The notes beneath the pieces are model-generated. The model saw nothing but the letters and a program-made list of their open reading frames with translations, ran no database searches and was not told where the DNA came from. From assembly GCF_006861795.1 (NCBI RefSeq), contig NZ_VDGH01000006.1, forward strand, positions 62,001 to 126,000: 64,000 bases of DNA. Reading direction: 5' to 3'. The position numbers and the translations under genes were made by a program. The DNA is from Psychrobacillus lasiicapitis. GTDB taxonomy: Bacteria > Bacillota > Bacilli > Bacillales_A > Planococcaceae. Shown piece after piece: positions 25,665-33,337 of this stretch; the first letter of the stretch is position 1; each line of letters begins with the position of its first letter.

Positions 25665-25701
25665 AGGCGAGTACCACATAACAAGTATCGAACGCCATAT
25701 A

Positions 25702-25740
25702 AACGAGCTTGGGGCTATCTAAACCCCAAGCTCGTTTTCA
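25702..25740. terminator. Bidirectional terminator between dbpA and nudix gene
   Basis: AACGAGCTTGGGG and CCCCAAGCTCGTT form a 13-bp stem with T runs on both strands. The last codons of the Nudix gene (ENELGV and stop) are part of the stem. Confidence 0.9.
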
Positions 25741-26162
25741 ATAAATGTTCGGTAGGATGACAATATACCATCTGGTAAATTATTTGCTTCAAAAAACTGA
25801 AGACTAAGCGATTCAGTTCCGTCCGGAGAAAGTTCTCCCTTATATTCTTTTGTTTTATAAACTGTAGTGACGGCGTAAAAAGTGTCTCCGTTAGGGTTTT
25901 CAATATAATAATCAGGACCTGAATATACATGACATAGTGATAACTCTCCGATATGTAATCCTGTTTCCTCAAAAACTTCCCGACGAGCGGTATCTTCTAA
26001 GCTTTCTCCAAGCTCCATTAATCCTCCCGGCAAGCCATAAACGCCAGGTTCTCTTTCTTGCAATAGTACTTCCTCATTACTATTCAAAATCAGTACGACC
26101 GATCCTGGAAGTATTAACGGACGATGGCCAACAAATTTTCGAAGTTCCTTATAGTATTCCAT
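25719..26162 (-). CDS. Nudix hydrolase
   Basis: A 147-residue protein. The Nudix box GGLMELGESLEDTARREVFEETGL (residues ~52-75) is complete, with the metal-binding REVFEE. The N-terminus MEYYKELRKFVGHRPLILPGS is shared by a Bacillales subgroup annotated as ADP-ribose or MutT-like hydrolases. The ATG is preceded by AAAGGAGAAGGGA. Substrate unknown. Confidence 0.85.
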   Translation of the reverse strand: MEYYKELRKFVGHRPLILPGSVVLILNSNEEVLLQEREPGVYGLPGGLMELGESLEDTARREVFEETGLHIGELSLCHVYSGPDYYIENPNGDTFYAVTTVYKTKEYKGELSPDGTESLSLQFFEANNLPDGILSSYRTFIENELGV

Positions 26163-26295
26163 TCCCTTCTCCTTTCCAATGCGAGGTTCTATTATTAGTT
26201 TACAGAAAAAAATGGTAAGATACATAATAATGTGAAACCTCCGTGACAGGGATTCGTATATGCTAATAATGAGTAAAGTAAGGATGTGAGCGTCG

Positions 26296-27375
26296 GTGAC
26301 AAATAAACGTTGGTTTCAAATAGGTGTGGCAATACTGCTGACATTATTAATCATTTTTCTATTTATGAAAGTACAAAGTATTCTTTCTCCACTAGTCATT
26401 ATTGGACAAACAATTTTTATGCCATTATTGATAGGAGGCGTTTTGTTTTATTTAACAAGACCACTTTTAAAATGGTTGGAGTCTATAAAGTTTCCGAGAT
26501 GGGCTAGTATACTGTCTGTATTTGTTGTAATTGGATTAGTTGGATGGGGTTTTTATGGATTAGTTGGTCCCCCATTAACTAAACAAGTAAATGCGCTTGT
26601 CGAAAGTACACCGGAAATTATTTCAGAAGTTCAGCAGTTTTCGAAGTTCTTAACGGAAGACCAAGAGCGTTTTCCAGAATTTCTCCAAAAGACAATAACT
26701 GAAGTATCGGGTAGAGTTGATACGATAGCCGTTGGTGCCGGATCCTTATTGATCAAGTTTATCCAAAATGTATTCCAAGGAGTTTTCTTATTCGTTCTTG
26801 TACCATTTTTCCTTGTGTATATGTTGAAGGATCATGAAAAATTTGCTCCTTTTATAGCTAGTTTCTTTAAAGGGGATAAGAAAACGTGGATACGTAAAAC
26901 ATTAGCTGATATTGACGATGTATTACGTTCCTATATTCAAGGCCAACTATTTGTCAGCTTTTTAGTTGGTGTTATGCTATTCATTGGTTATTACGCGATT
27001 GGTCTTCGATATGCGCTCTTGCTTGGCGTATTTGGAATGATGATGAATGTTATTCCATTTTTGGGACCTTATATTGCGCTTGTGCCAGCACTTGTTATTG
27101 CATTCATACAAGAGCCAAAGATGGCGATTTATGTAGCAATTATTATGCTTGTTTCCCAGCAAATAGAAAGTAATCTTATTACGCCAAATGTAATGGGGAA
27201 ATCATTAGATATTCATCCTTTGACCGTCATTACGATTATTTTAGCAGCGGGTAATATTGCGGGACTTTGGGGAATTATTTTAGGGGTTCCTACTTATGCG
27301 GTCATCAAAGCGATACTAAAAAATATTTATGCACACCGAGTAGAAATTAAAGAAGCGGCTACGGAGTCTGTGTAA
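26296..27375 (+). CDS. AI-2E/PerM family membrane transporter (YdbI-like)
   Basis: A 359-residue membrane protein: two N-terminal helices, one more at ~65-90, an amphipathic region (TPEIISEVQQFSKFL), then five C-terminal segments including VFGMMMNVIPFLGPYIALVPAL, the family signature. Members export autoinducer-2, Na+ or other solutes; the substrate here is unknown. The start is GTG. It is followed, without gap, by a PH-domain gene. Confidence 0.82.
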   Translation: MTNKRWFQIGVAILLTLLIIFLFMKVQSILSPLVIIGQTIFMPLLIGGVLFYLTRPLLKWLESIKFPRWASILSVFVVIGLVGWGFYGLVGPPLTKQVNALVESTPEIISEVQQFSKFLTEDQERFPEFLQKTITEVSGRVDTIAVGAGSLLIKFIQNVFQGVFLFVLVPFFLVYMLKDHEKFAPFIASFFKGDKKTWIRKTLADIDDVLRSYIQGQLFVSFLVGVMLFIGYYAIGLRYALLLGVFGMMMNVIPFLGPYIALVPALVIAFIQEPKMAIYVAIIMLVSQQIESNLITPNVMGKSLDIHPLTVITIILAAGNIAGLWGIILGVPTYAVIKAILKNIYAHRVEIKEAATESV

Positions 27376-27840
27376 ATGGATAATAACCTGTCGTTTACAT
27401 CAAAAAGGGATAAAGCTTTTTTTAGAATGATCGTGGTGGCAATTGTGGTTGTGGCATTAGTAACACTTGTGCCGGCAATATATGAATTATTTTTTTCGAA
27501 AGAAAGAGATATGCTCGCCGTTATTATAACTACTATCCTATTTTTATTATGCGCTGGTTTTATTGTTTGGATTTCTTTTGATATTGAATATACTTTTACA
27601 GAAAAACACTTGTTTGTACGCGGGGGTCCTTTTCGTAGCAAAATCCCGTATGAAGATATAACTAAAGTAAATCCAACGACGAATATCCTTGTTGGATACA
27701 GAGTTCTTTCTTCCATGGATGCGTTAGAAATTCATTATAAAAAAGCGTTATTGGGAAGTGTGATTATATCACCTAAAAGGCAAGAGGAATTTTTTCAGGT
27801 TTTAGTAGAAAAAGCACCACATATTCATTTGATGAAATGA
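27376..27840 (+). CDS. Bacterial PH domain (SunI/YyaB-like) membrane protein
   Basis: A 154-residue protein with two N-terminal membrane segments (to ~70), followed by a DUF1200-type PH domain: TFTEKHLFVRGGPFRSKIPYEDITKV and RVLSSMDALEIHY. This resembles the YyaB/SunI family, one member of which gives immunity to sublancin. No bacteriocin gene is nearby, so immunity is not implied. The ATG follows the preceding stop directly. Confidence 0.72.
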   Translation: MDNNLSFTSKRDKAFFRMIVVAIVVVALVTLVPAIYELFFSKERDMLAVIITTILFLLCAGFIVWISFDIEYTFTEKHLFVRGGPFRSKIPYEDITKVNPTTNILVGYRVLSSMDALEIHYKKALLGSVIISPKRQEEFFQVLVEKAPHIHLMK

Positions 27841-27852
27841 GGGTTTTAGCTA

Positions 27853-28239
27853 ATGGAAAAAGAAAATTTCAATAAACCAAGTAATGATTTAATCGGCGAT
27901 ATTCTTAGGAATTATGAAAAAACGGGCGGTATGGATAATTTAAAAGGGCAAGGAAAGCCCTTACCAGATGAGTATTTTTCGGGAGACATATTTCAGCATT
28001 TCCAAAAAATAGCGAAAGATGCTGGTTATAAACCTCATTGGTTAAAGCTACAGCATGCGATTCGTGATGAATTAAAAGATATAGCCCAAAAGTATGTTGA
28101 TGGGCAAAAGGATGGTTTACAATTCCGTGTAACAAAAGTGAATGAAAAAATAATAGAATACAACAAATCCTGTCCACCTCCTATGCAAAAAGGTGTCGTT
28201 CGATTGGAAACAATCGATGTATCTAGTCAAATGTGGTAA
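27853..28239 (+). CDS. DUF1992 (DnaJ-homologue C28-type) protein
   Basis: A 128-residue soluble, charged protein with the DUF1992 pattern: GDILRNYEKTGGMDNLKGQGKPLPDEY near the N-terminus, then a long helix AGYKPHWLKLQHAIRDEL. No J domain. It is last of a three-gene set with the AI-2E-type and PH-domain genes. Function unknown. Confidence 0.78.
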   Translation: MEKENFNKPSNDLIGDILRNYEKTGGMDNLKGQGKPLPDEYFSGDIFQHFQKIAKDAGYKPHWLKLQHAIRDELKDIAQKYVDGQKDGLQFRVTKVNEKIIEYNKSCPPPMQKGVVRLETIDVSSQMW

Positions 28240-28244
28240 ATAAT

Positions 28245-28279
28245 TAGAGTTCTCATTTCATTGAGAGCTCTATTTTTTA
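28245..28279 (+). terminator. Intrinsic terminator after DUF1992 gene
   Basis: AGAGTTCTCA/TTGAGAGCTCT imperfect stem followed by ATTTTTTA. Confidence 0.75.
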
Positions 28280-28317
28280 TATCTAAGGAAATTACAAGTT
28301 TTATGGCTTGTCAATAT

Positions 28318-28892
28318 GTATAGGGAAACTGAGCGGTAGATTGTCCTATTAGGAGATCACTATGATTTTCGCTTCAGGCGGACGCTGTCCGCCGGCATGG
28401 CTTCAATCTCCTCGTCGCTAACGCTCCTGCGGGGCTTTCAGCTCATGCTATTCCGGCAGGAGTCACCGCCTTCCGCTTCAATCATTATGGATGGGCTGCT
28501 AACTTGGTCTCTGCAGTTATCAAAGTTATAAATTTATCAAGTTTACCACTCCATAATAATTAAACCAAATTAGAAAAGTCTATCACCAAATAAGTAGCTC
28601 GTTTATTAGGATAAAGCTCGGCTCGTCTTTTTCAAGTTATTGGTATCACATCTTCTCTTGTTCCATAATGTTTCATATTTCTCTAATAGCTAGTGACATG
28701 AAGGAAGTAGCTTGCTTTATTGGATTGAAGGGGAAGGGCGGCGCCTCCAGCGGGATGAGTGAGACAGATAAGCCATTACATCGTACGCGTAGCGTCGGTG
28801 GTGGCTTATCGCTCACCCCGCGGAAAGCGTCCGCCCTGAAGCGGAAATCCCAGCGGATTCATTCAATTCACTACCGCGCAGTTTCCCTATAC
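28318..28892. mobile_element. 575-bp element with 22-bp terminal inverted repeats, no ORF
   Basis: Left end GTATAGGGAAACTGAGCGG (28318 on) and right end mirror it over 22 bp with one mismatch (28871-28892). Inside are two GC-rich palindromic blocks in opposite orientation: 28370-28480 (GGCGGACGCTGTCCGCC, CTCCTGCGGGG) and 28735-28855 (CGCCTCCAGCGGGATGAG, CGGAAAGCGTCCGCC), around an AT-rich centre. No transposase or credible gene is inside. No clear target duplication is visible. It has the form of a MITE-like or composite repeat. Confidence 0.7.
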
Positions 28893-28992
28893 TGTGTGAC
28901 CTACCACTATTAATATTTCCATATATAGGTAGATATAGATGCTTTCCCTTTTGTTATTGACGGAAAGCTGCATTTTTATTATGATAAATTTT

Positions 28993-29020
28993 AGTTAACT
29001 AAACTAATTGGGTGGTTAAC
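28993..29020 (+). promoter_or_regulatory. BirA-type operator upstream of second bioY
   Basis: AGTTAAC-N14-GGTTAAC, 26 bp before the bioY ATG. A near-perfect biotin repressor dyad with spacing identical to the site at 3668. Confidence 0.82.
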
Positions 29021-29045
29021 TCTTTGGGGAAAAGGGGAAAATAAT

Positions 29046-29585
29046 ATGAGAAATAACCGTTTAAAAATGATGATTGTGGCTGCATTGTTTGCTGCAATAA
29101 TATCTGTTGCAGCTCAAATAATTATTAATATACCGCCAGTTCCATTTACGTTAATGACAATTGCGGTTATGTTGACGGCAACTATTTTAGGGGCAAAATA
29201 TGGTACACTCGCTGTCGCAGTATACGTGTTGATGGGGGTTATTGGCATTCCTGTTTTTGCGGGGATGAAAGGTGGATTTGGAGTTGTTTTGGGTCCAACC
29301 GGTGGCTATATTATGGCCATTATTCCTGCTGCTTTATTCGTCGGTTGGTATTTAGGAAGTTTTGGGCATACGAAAGTACAAGCGATTATAGCGAATATGA
29401 TTGCCGTATTAATAATCTTAACGCTTGGCACCGTTTGGTTAAAATTAGCTGCAGATTTGCCTTGGAATGGAGCAATTAAAGGTGGAATGCTTCCGTTTAT
29501 TTTACCAGATTTAGCAAAAGCAATTGTGGCTGCTATTATTGGGATCCTAATAAGAAAACGCTTAGTAGCGGCTAAATTAATATAA
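29046..29585 (+). CDS. bioY2: Biotin transporter BioY, second copy
   Basis: A 179-residue BioY family membrane protein with about six hydrophobic segments, INIPPVPFTLMTIAVMLTA near the N-terminus and GMKGGFGVVLGPTGGYIM near residue 80. It stands alone between its BirA-type operator and a terminator, as does B. subtilis yuiG (bioYA). It would use a shared ECF module, either the one at 8.5-11 kb or the general one. Confidence 0.92.
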   Translation: MRNNRLKMMIVAALFAAIISVAAQIIINIPPVPFTLMTIAVMLTATILGAKYGTLAVAVYVLMGVIGIPVFAGMKGGFGVVLGPTGGYIMAIIPAALFVGWYLGSFGHTKVQAIIANMIAVLIILTLGTVWLKLAADLPWNGAIKGGMLPFILPDLAKAIVAAIIGILIRKRLVAAKLI

Positions 29586-29619
29586 GAAACTTGCCTGAGG
29601 GGGTTCAGGCAAGTTTTAT
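29586..29619 (+). terminator. Intrinsic terminator of bioY2
   Basis: AAACTTGCCTGA and TCAGGCAAGTTT form a 12-bp stem with a GGGGGT loop, then TTA. Confidence 0.88.
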
Positions 29620-29623
29620 GTTT

Positions 29624-29833
29624 TTAGGGGTATCGTTCTTCGCTTAATGAACGATTTTTTGTGTGGTGGTGGAAAGCTTCATCTTGCACTTGTATGTTTA
29701 GTTCTTCCACTGGAATGGGATCTACTGTTTGCATATCTTCGTGCATATCAAAAAGACTTTCTTTTGTTGTTCGTACGCCATCTGGATTATCAAGAAAGCG
29801 TCCTTGTGCATCATGTCGGATTTTATCCTTCAT
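29624..29833 (-). CDS. Small conserved-looking hydrophilic protein
   Basis: Sixty-nine residues, acidic and polar, with no hydrophobic segment: KIRHDAQGRFLDNPDGVRTT and later PIPVEELNIQVQDEAFHHH. It overlaps the end of the DUF3243 gene by 11 bases on the same strand, so the two are probably coupled. No family recognised. Confidence 0.5.
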   Translation of the reverse strand: MKDKIRHDAQGRFLDNPDGVRTTKESLFDMHEDMQTVDPIPVEELNIQVQDEAFHHHTKNRSLSEERYP

Positions 29834-30137
29834 TTTTTACAAGGTTTAAAAGCATGTGACTAAGAGCGTGTTGTTGCTCTTTGTCTCCACTTTTCCAAAG
29901 TTGTTGTAAAAGATGTTCTTCGCGATTTCGTGGTTCTTCATGGTTTGCAAGATAACCAGCTACCTTTTCAGTAGCTTTAGCTAATACTTCCTCGCTTAAT
30001 CCCATTTTTTCACCAGCTGCTACTTTACCTGCTAAATAAGATTTAAAGTTAGTAAAGTTTTTAAGAATCTCTTCTTTTTCTTCCGAGTTGATACTATTTA
30101 ACTTTGCATCCAGACGGTCATCAATGTTCATCGCCAT
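29823..30137 (-). CDS. DUF3243 domain protein (YmfJ-like)
   Basis: A 104-residue helical protein. The family pattern is visible: LKNFTNFKSYLAGKVAAGEKMGLSEEVLAKATEKVAGYLANHEEPRNREEHLLQQLW. This DUF3243 type includes B. subtilis YmfJ. Function unknown. ATG after GGGAG. Confidence 0.78.
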   Translation of the reverse strand: MAMNIDDRLDAKLNSINSEEKEEILKNFTNFKSYLAGKVAAGEKMGLSEEVLAKATEKVAGYLANHEEPRNREEHLLQQLWKSGDKEQQHALSHMLLNLVKNEG

Positions 30138-30208
30138 TCACATACACTCCCTTCTTTTAGAATCCTTCATAGTTTTGTCCAAAGAAGGGGCAATCATGCA
30201 TATTTATT

Positions 30209-30901
30209 TTAGGAATAAAGTGGACAAAAACCGCATTTTTGCAAACCTGGAATATCTTTAGAGAAACAGCAGGTTGTACGAACCGGACTATTGATTAATT
30301 GAGCTGGTCTTTTTCCTTTCAAATAGTGAGATAAAAATGATTTAGAAGTAAAGGCAGTCCAAATAGCTTCATCTTGCATAAGAATCCAATCTTGCTTCGC
30401 TTGATCTGCAATAGCTCCGTTGTCAAAAAAAGTGTAATAATGCCAAAGTAAATAGCCAAAGACATTTTCCCATAATGTTAATGGGGAGACACTACACGCC
30501 GAGCGCAATTGTTGAATAATGGGATAGCATTGTTGCTCCCAAATAAGTTGAACGTCTTCTGCACGATTTTTTCTCGTCTCGCGAAAATGTTCTTCCCTTA
30601 TATAGGTGCTGATTGTTTTATTTCCATACTCGGTTGTTGAAAAAAACATTAAACTCTCTAATGGTCCATCCCAAATTTCATCATACATCGTCATCATATA
30701 AAACTGCATCGAGATGAACATACCAACCCTTCGCATGAAAAAAGACGCTGCAATTGGATCAGTCGGAGCACCAGAGATTAGCTTAATCATGGAGATTGAA
30801 ATATCCACATTTTTAGCATGGAAAAGGGGAGTTCCAGAAGGCACTAAATACACGCTATAATTATTCAATTGTCTGATTTGATCATTCGATAAAGTAGTCA
30901 T
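30209..30901 (-). CDS. fhuF: FhuF-like siderophore-iron reductase, apparently leaderless
   Basis: About 230 residues, an FhuF-type ferric-siderophore reductase. The C-terminus carries the [2Fe-2S] cysteine pattern of the family, CC-x10-C-x2-C, in TTCCFSKDIPGLQKCGFCPL. The start is put at 30901 (MTTLSNDQ) because the -10 box TATAAT ends six bases before that ATG; the ATG two codons earlier touches the -10 box. No ribosome site is visible. A Fur box lies upstream of the -35. Confidence 0.82.
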   Translation of the reverse strand: MTTLSNDQIRQLNNYSVYLVPSGTPLFHAKNVDISISMIKLISGAPTDPIAASFFMRRVGMFISMQFYMMTMYDEIWDGPLESLMFFSTTEYGNKTISTYIREEHFRETRKNRAEDVQLIWEQQCYPIIQQLRSACSVSPLTLWENVFGYLLWHYYTFFDNGAIADQAKQDWILMQDEAIWTAFTSKSFLSHYLKGKRPAQLINSPVRTTCCFSKDIPGLQKCGFCPLYS

Positions 30902-30907
30902 ATACAT

Positions 30908-30936
30908 ATTATACAGAATTTTATCAAAACTGTTGA
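30908..30936 (-). promoter_or_regulatory. fhuF promoter
   Basis: Minus-strand TCAACA-N17-TATAAT. The spacing from -10 to ATG is six bases, which predicts transcription starting at the A of the start codon. Confidence 0.7.
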
Positions 30937-30961
30937 CTTTTTAAATGAAAATGATTATCAT
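30933..30961 (+). promoter_or_regulatory. SigmaA promoter of the small RNA candidate
   Basis: TTGACT (30933-30938), 17-nt spacer, TATCAT (30956-30961). It faces away from fhuF and the Fur box covers its spacer and -10. Confidence 0.7.
30946..30960. promoter_or_regulatory. Fur box between fhuF and sRNA candidate
   Basis: TGAAAAT-G-ATTATCA matches the 7-1-7 Fur consensus in 13 of 14 arm positions. It overlaps the plus-strand promoter and sits just behind the fhuF promoter. Confidence 0.88.
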
Positions 30962-30967
30962 TACCAT

Positions 30968-31109
30968 ATAGAGAAATCCTCTTAGATGTGAGGACTCTTT
31001 CCAGCGACTTTTCTCCAAAAATGTGGCTGACTTTCGCACACTTAACCCCCCTCAAAGTTAAGACAGTGCTATATACGTATCGGTAACCAAAACTGGTTAC
31101 CGATTTTTT
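30968..31109 (+). ncRNA. Candidate Fur-regulated small RNA with C-rich loop
   Basis: Predicted transcript of about 142 nt from the promoter at 30933-30961 to a perfect terminator (ATCGGTAACCA/TGGTTACCGAT, loop AAAC, six T, 31079-31109). Inside, TCCTC/GAGGA closes an 8-nt loop (30977-30994), and CTTAAC/GTTAAG (31041-31062) exposes the loop CCCCCTCAAA, complementary to ribosome sites of the GAGGGGG type. No open reading frame with a ribosome site is present. The layout is that of the Fur-controlled iron-sparing sRNA FsrA of B. subtilis, but homology is not claimed. Confidence 0.65.
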
Positions 31110-31395
31110 ATGTTTCAGGAAATAAAAATGGATATTTTAAGAAATGGTTGCTTTCCGAATAGAATTGATTGCTTTCAATGACTGTTTGATTGCTCTTATC
31201 CATTAACTGGAGAATAGTGCAGTGAGATACTAGCGGACACTAACAGAGCAATTTACCAAGCAAGCGCTATCCTATATTATGAACTTCCTTTAATGAAAAT
31301 AATATTATTTATTAAAATAATTATGTTTGAATAATTTTACATATAAATATAAACATAGGAAAAAATATGTGAAGAAGTTCACTAAGACTTAAGCA

Positions 31396-31424
31396 TTGAC
31401 ATTGAAATATACACCGTCTATAAT
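31396..31424 (+). promoter_or_regulatory. Consensus sigmaA promoter of malic enzyme
   Basis: TTGACA-N17-TATAAT, both hexamers perfect. Predicted start near 31431, giving a ~77-nt leader. The ~280 bases between the sRNA terminator and this promoter are AT-rich, with no gene or hairpin recognised. Confidence 0.9.
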
Positions 31425-31507
31425 TTTCAGAATATAAAGAAGATTAATTGTGTGGATCTGATCTTCCTTATAGAAAAGGGGAGCATTTTGATAAATCTAG
31501 AGGATAG

Positions 31508-32719
31508 GTGAGTGAGAAGATGGATTTGAGAACACGTGCATTGAATTTGCATCGAGAGAGTAAAGGGAAGTTGGAGTTAGTAGCAAAGGTCCCAATGGGA
31601 AGCAGGGAGGATTTAAGTTTAGCTTATTCCCCGGGAGTAGCAGAGCCTTGTTTAGAGATAAAAAATGACCCCTCCACTATTTATGAATACACAGCAAAAG
31701 GAAATCTTGTCGGTGTAGTAACTGATGGTACTGCTGTTTTAGGACTCGGGGATATTGGGCCAGAAGCCGCTTTACCTGTGATGGAAGGAAAAGCAATCCT
31801 TCTTAAAAGATTTGCAAATGTCGATGCCTTCCCAATTTGTCTGGATACAAAAAGTGTTGATGAAATTGTCCAAATTGTAAAAGCTTTAAGCCCAACCTTT
31901 GGTGCGATTAACTTAGAAGATATTTCTGCACCACGTTGCTTTGAAATAGAGGATCGCCTTCGTGCGGAGCTTAATATCCCAGTATTTCATGATGACCAGC
32001 ATGGGACTGCGATTGTAGTAGGGGCTGGACTTCAAAATGCAGTAAAGCTTGTAAATAAACAAATACCAGCACTTAAAGTAGTGATTAACGGCGCTGGCGC
32101 AGCAGGAATGGCTATTTTACGCATTTTACAACAACTAGGCTATCGTGAAATTATTATGTGCGATTCTACAGGAATTATTTATGAAGGTCGAGCAGAAGGA
32201 ATGAACTCGGTAAAAGCAATGATTGCAAGCAGTACGAATCCATATAATCTAAAAGGTTCTTTGCAGGATGCAATGGAAGGTGCAGATGTATTTATCGGTG
32301 TTTCTGTAGCTAATCTTTTGACAAAAGATATGATCGATTCGATGAATAATGACCCGATTATTTTTGCTTTGGCAAATCCAAACCCAGAGGTGGCTTATGA
32401 TTTAGCAAAAGAGTGGGGAGTAAAGGTTATTGCAACTGGTCGCTCTGATCATCCGAACCAAGTAAATAATGTGCTAGCCTTCCCAGGTATTTTTAGAGGG
32501 GCATTAGATGTAAGAGCAACTGATATCAATGAAGATATGAAACTAGCGGCTGTCCATGCAATTGCATCTCTTATTGAAGAGGATGAGATTAGAGAGGATT
32601 ATATTATTCCAGATCCGTTTAATGAACAGGTTGTGGAGGTAGTAGCAAAGGCAGTAAGTGAAGCGGCTATCGAGTCAGGAGTTTCAACTTTATTTCAGCC
32701 TGTGTTAAGAGAAGTATAA
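31508..32719 (+). CDS. NAD(P)-dependent malic enzyme (YtsJ-like)
   Basis: A 403-residue malic enzyme that decarboxylates malate to pyruvate. It aligns by eye along its length with the YtsJ type: LSLAYSPGVAEPC near residue 38, VVTDGTAVLGLGDIGPEAALPVMEGK, INLEDISAPRCFEIE, PVFHDDQHGTAIV, and the cofactor loop NGAGAAGMAI near 195. It is the short (~400 residue) bacterial form, without the phosphotransacetylase tail. Starts GTG 31508 and ATG 31520 are both possible. A 7-codon minicistron ends on the GTG. Confidence 0.9.
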   Translation: MSEKMDLRTRALNLHRESKGKLELVAKVPMGSREDLSLAYSPGVAEPCLEIKNDPSTIYEYTAKGNLVGVVTDGTAVLGLGDIGPEAALPVMEGKAILLKRFANVDAFPICLDTKSVDEIVQIVKALSPTFGAINLEDISAPRCFEIEDRLRAELNIPVFHDDQHGTAIVVGAGLQNAVKLVNKQIPALKVVINGAGAAGMAILRILQQLGYREIIMCDSTGIIYEGRAEGMNSVKAMIASSTNPYNLKGSLQDAMEGADVFIGVSVANLLTKDMIDSMNNDPIIFALANPNPEVAYDLAKEWGVKVIATGRSDHPNQVNNVLAFPGIFRGALDVRATDINEDMKLAAVHAIASLIEEDEIREDYIIPDPFNEQVVEVVAKAVSEAAIESGVSTLFQPVLREV

Positions 32720-32833
32720 GAAATTTTTTATGATTTAAATGGAAAATATTTGATTAAAATAACAATATTCGTATATTTTTAAAATATATGATACTACTAG
32801 ATTCTGTGATAAAGATTATTTCAACATGCGTTC

Positions 32834-32876
32834 AAAAAATGTTCCTAGAGAAAAAGCCTCTACGGAACATTTTTGT
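32834..32876 (+). terminator. Intrinsic terminator downstream of malic enzyme
   Basis: AAAAAATGTTCC and GGAACATTTTTG form a stem, with an inner AGAG/CTCT pair. Confidence 0.8.
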
Positions 32877-32949
32877 TTCCTTCCATTCTTAGAAACTATT
32901 TACTCTTTCACACGTAAAAGTAAGTATAAGAGGAAATGGGGGTATTCGA

Positions 32950-33288
32950 ATGGATATACGTGACTTTTATGTTTCATTAGAACCGAAAGCTGCGCTAGAT
33001 ATTTTGCAACAACATGTCGTGCAAGGTAGTATTTCAGGCACGCTTATAGATGTGTACGAACGAGTTATAGGCGAACATCAGGTTGTAGTATGCGTATTAG
33101 AGAAATATTATATGCGTACAAGCAATCGGGCTTCATTGACTATTACGATTGATAATTTAGAGAACAAAACAAAAGTACATGCTGCTTCTTCAGGAGCGGG
33201 ATCAGGTGCTATTTTTCGCTTTGATTGGGGAGCGGGAGGCGACTTTGTAAATAGTGTAGAAAGGGCTCTTGGAGAATATATACTGTAA
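32950..33288 (+). CDS. DUF6054 family protein
   Basis: A 112-residue protein resembling DUF6054: an N-terminal helix (DILQQHVVQGSISGTLID), a central strand set with VVVCVLEKYYMRTSNRASLTITI, then a glycine-rich SSGAGSGAIFRFDWGAGGDF and a C-terminal helix. ATG after GGGGG. Function unknown. Confidence 0.65.
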   Translation: MDIRDFYVSLEPKAALDILQQHVVQGSISGTLIDVYERVIGEHQVVVCVLEKYYMRTSNRASLTITIDNLENKTKVHAASSGAGSGAIFRFDWGAGGDFVNSVERALGEYIL

Positions 33289-33337
33289 AAAAGTACATGG
33301 TTACAAGGAAGATTACTCGTAACCATGTACTTTTTTT
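33289..33337. terminator. Bidirectional terminator
   Basis: AAAAGTACATGGTTAC and GTAACCATGTACTTTT form a 16-bp perfect stem with T runs on both sides; it serves the converging DUF6054 and EmrE-type genes. Confidence 0.93.

Noticed and set aside
27376-27840. Bacteriocin immunity gene (SunI homologue)
   Set aside because: The fold resembles SunI/YyaB, but no bacteriocin precursor, peptidase or ABC exporter lies nearby, so only a PH-domain membrane protein is claimed.
28668-28913. An 81-codon open frame with a basic, Ser/Arg-rich product
   Set aside because: It lies inside the 575-bp inverted-repeat element and follows its GC-rich palindromes; no ribosome site.
31120-31390. Possible gene or leader between the sRNA candidate and malic enzyme promoter
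   Set aside because: AT-rich with repeated TTGATTGCTTTC-like words, but no ribosome site, long frame or stable hairpin.
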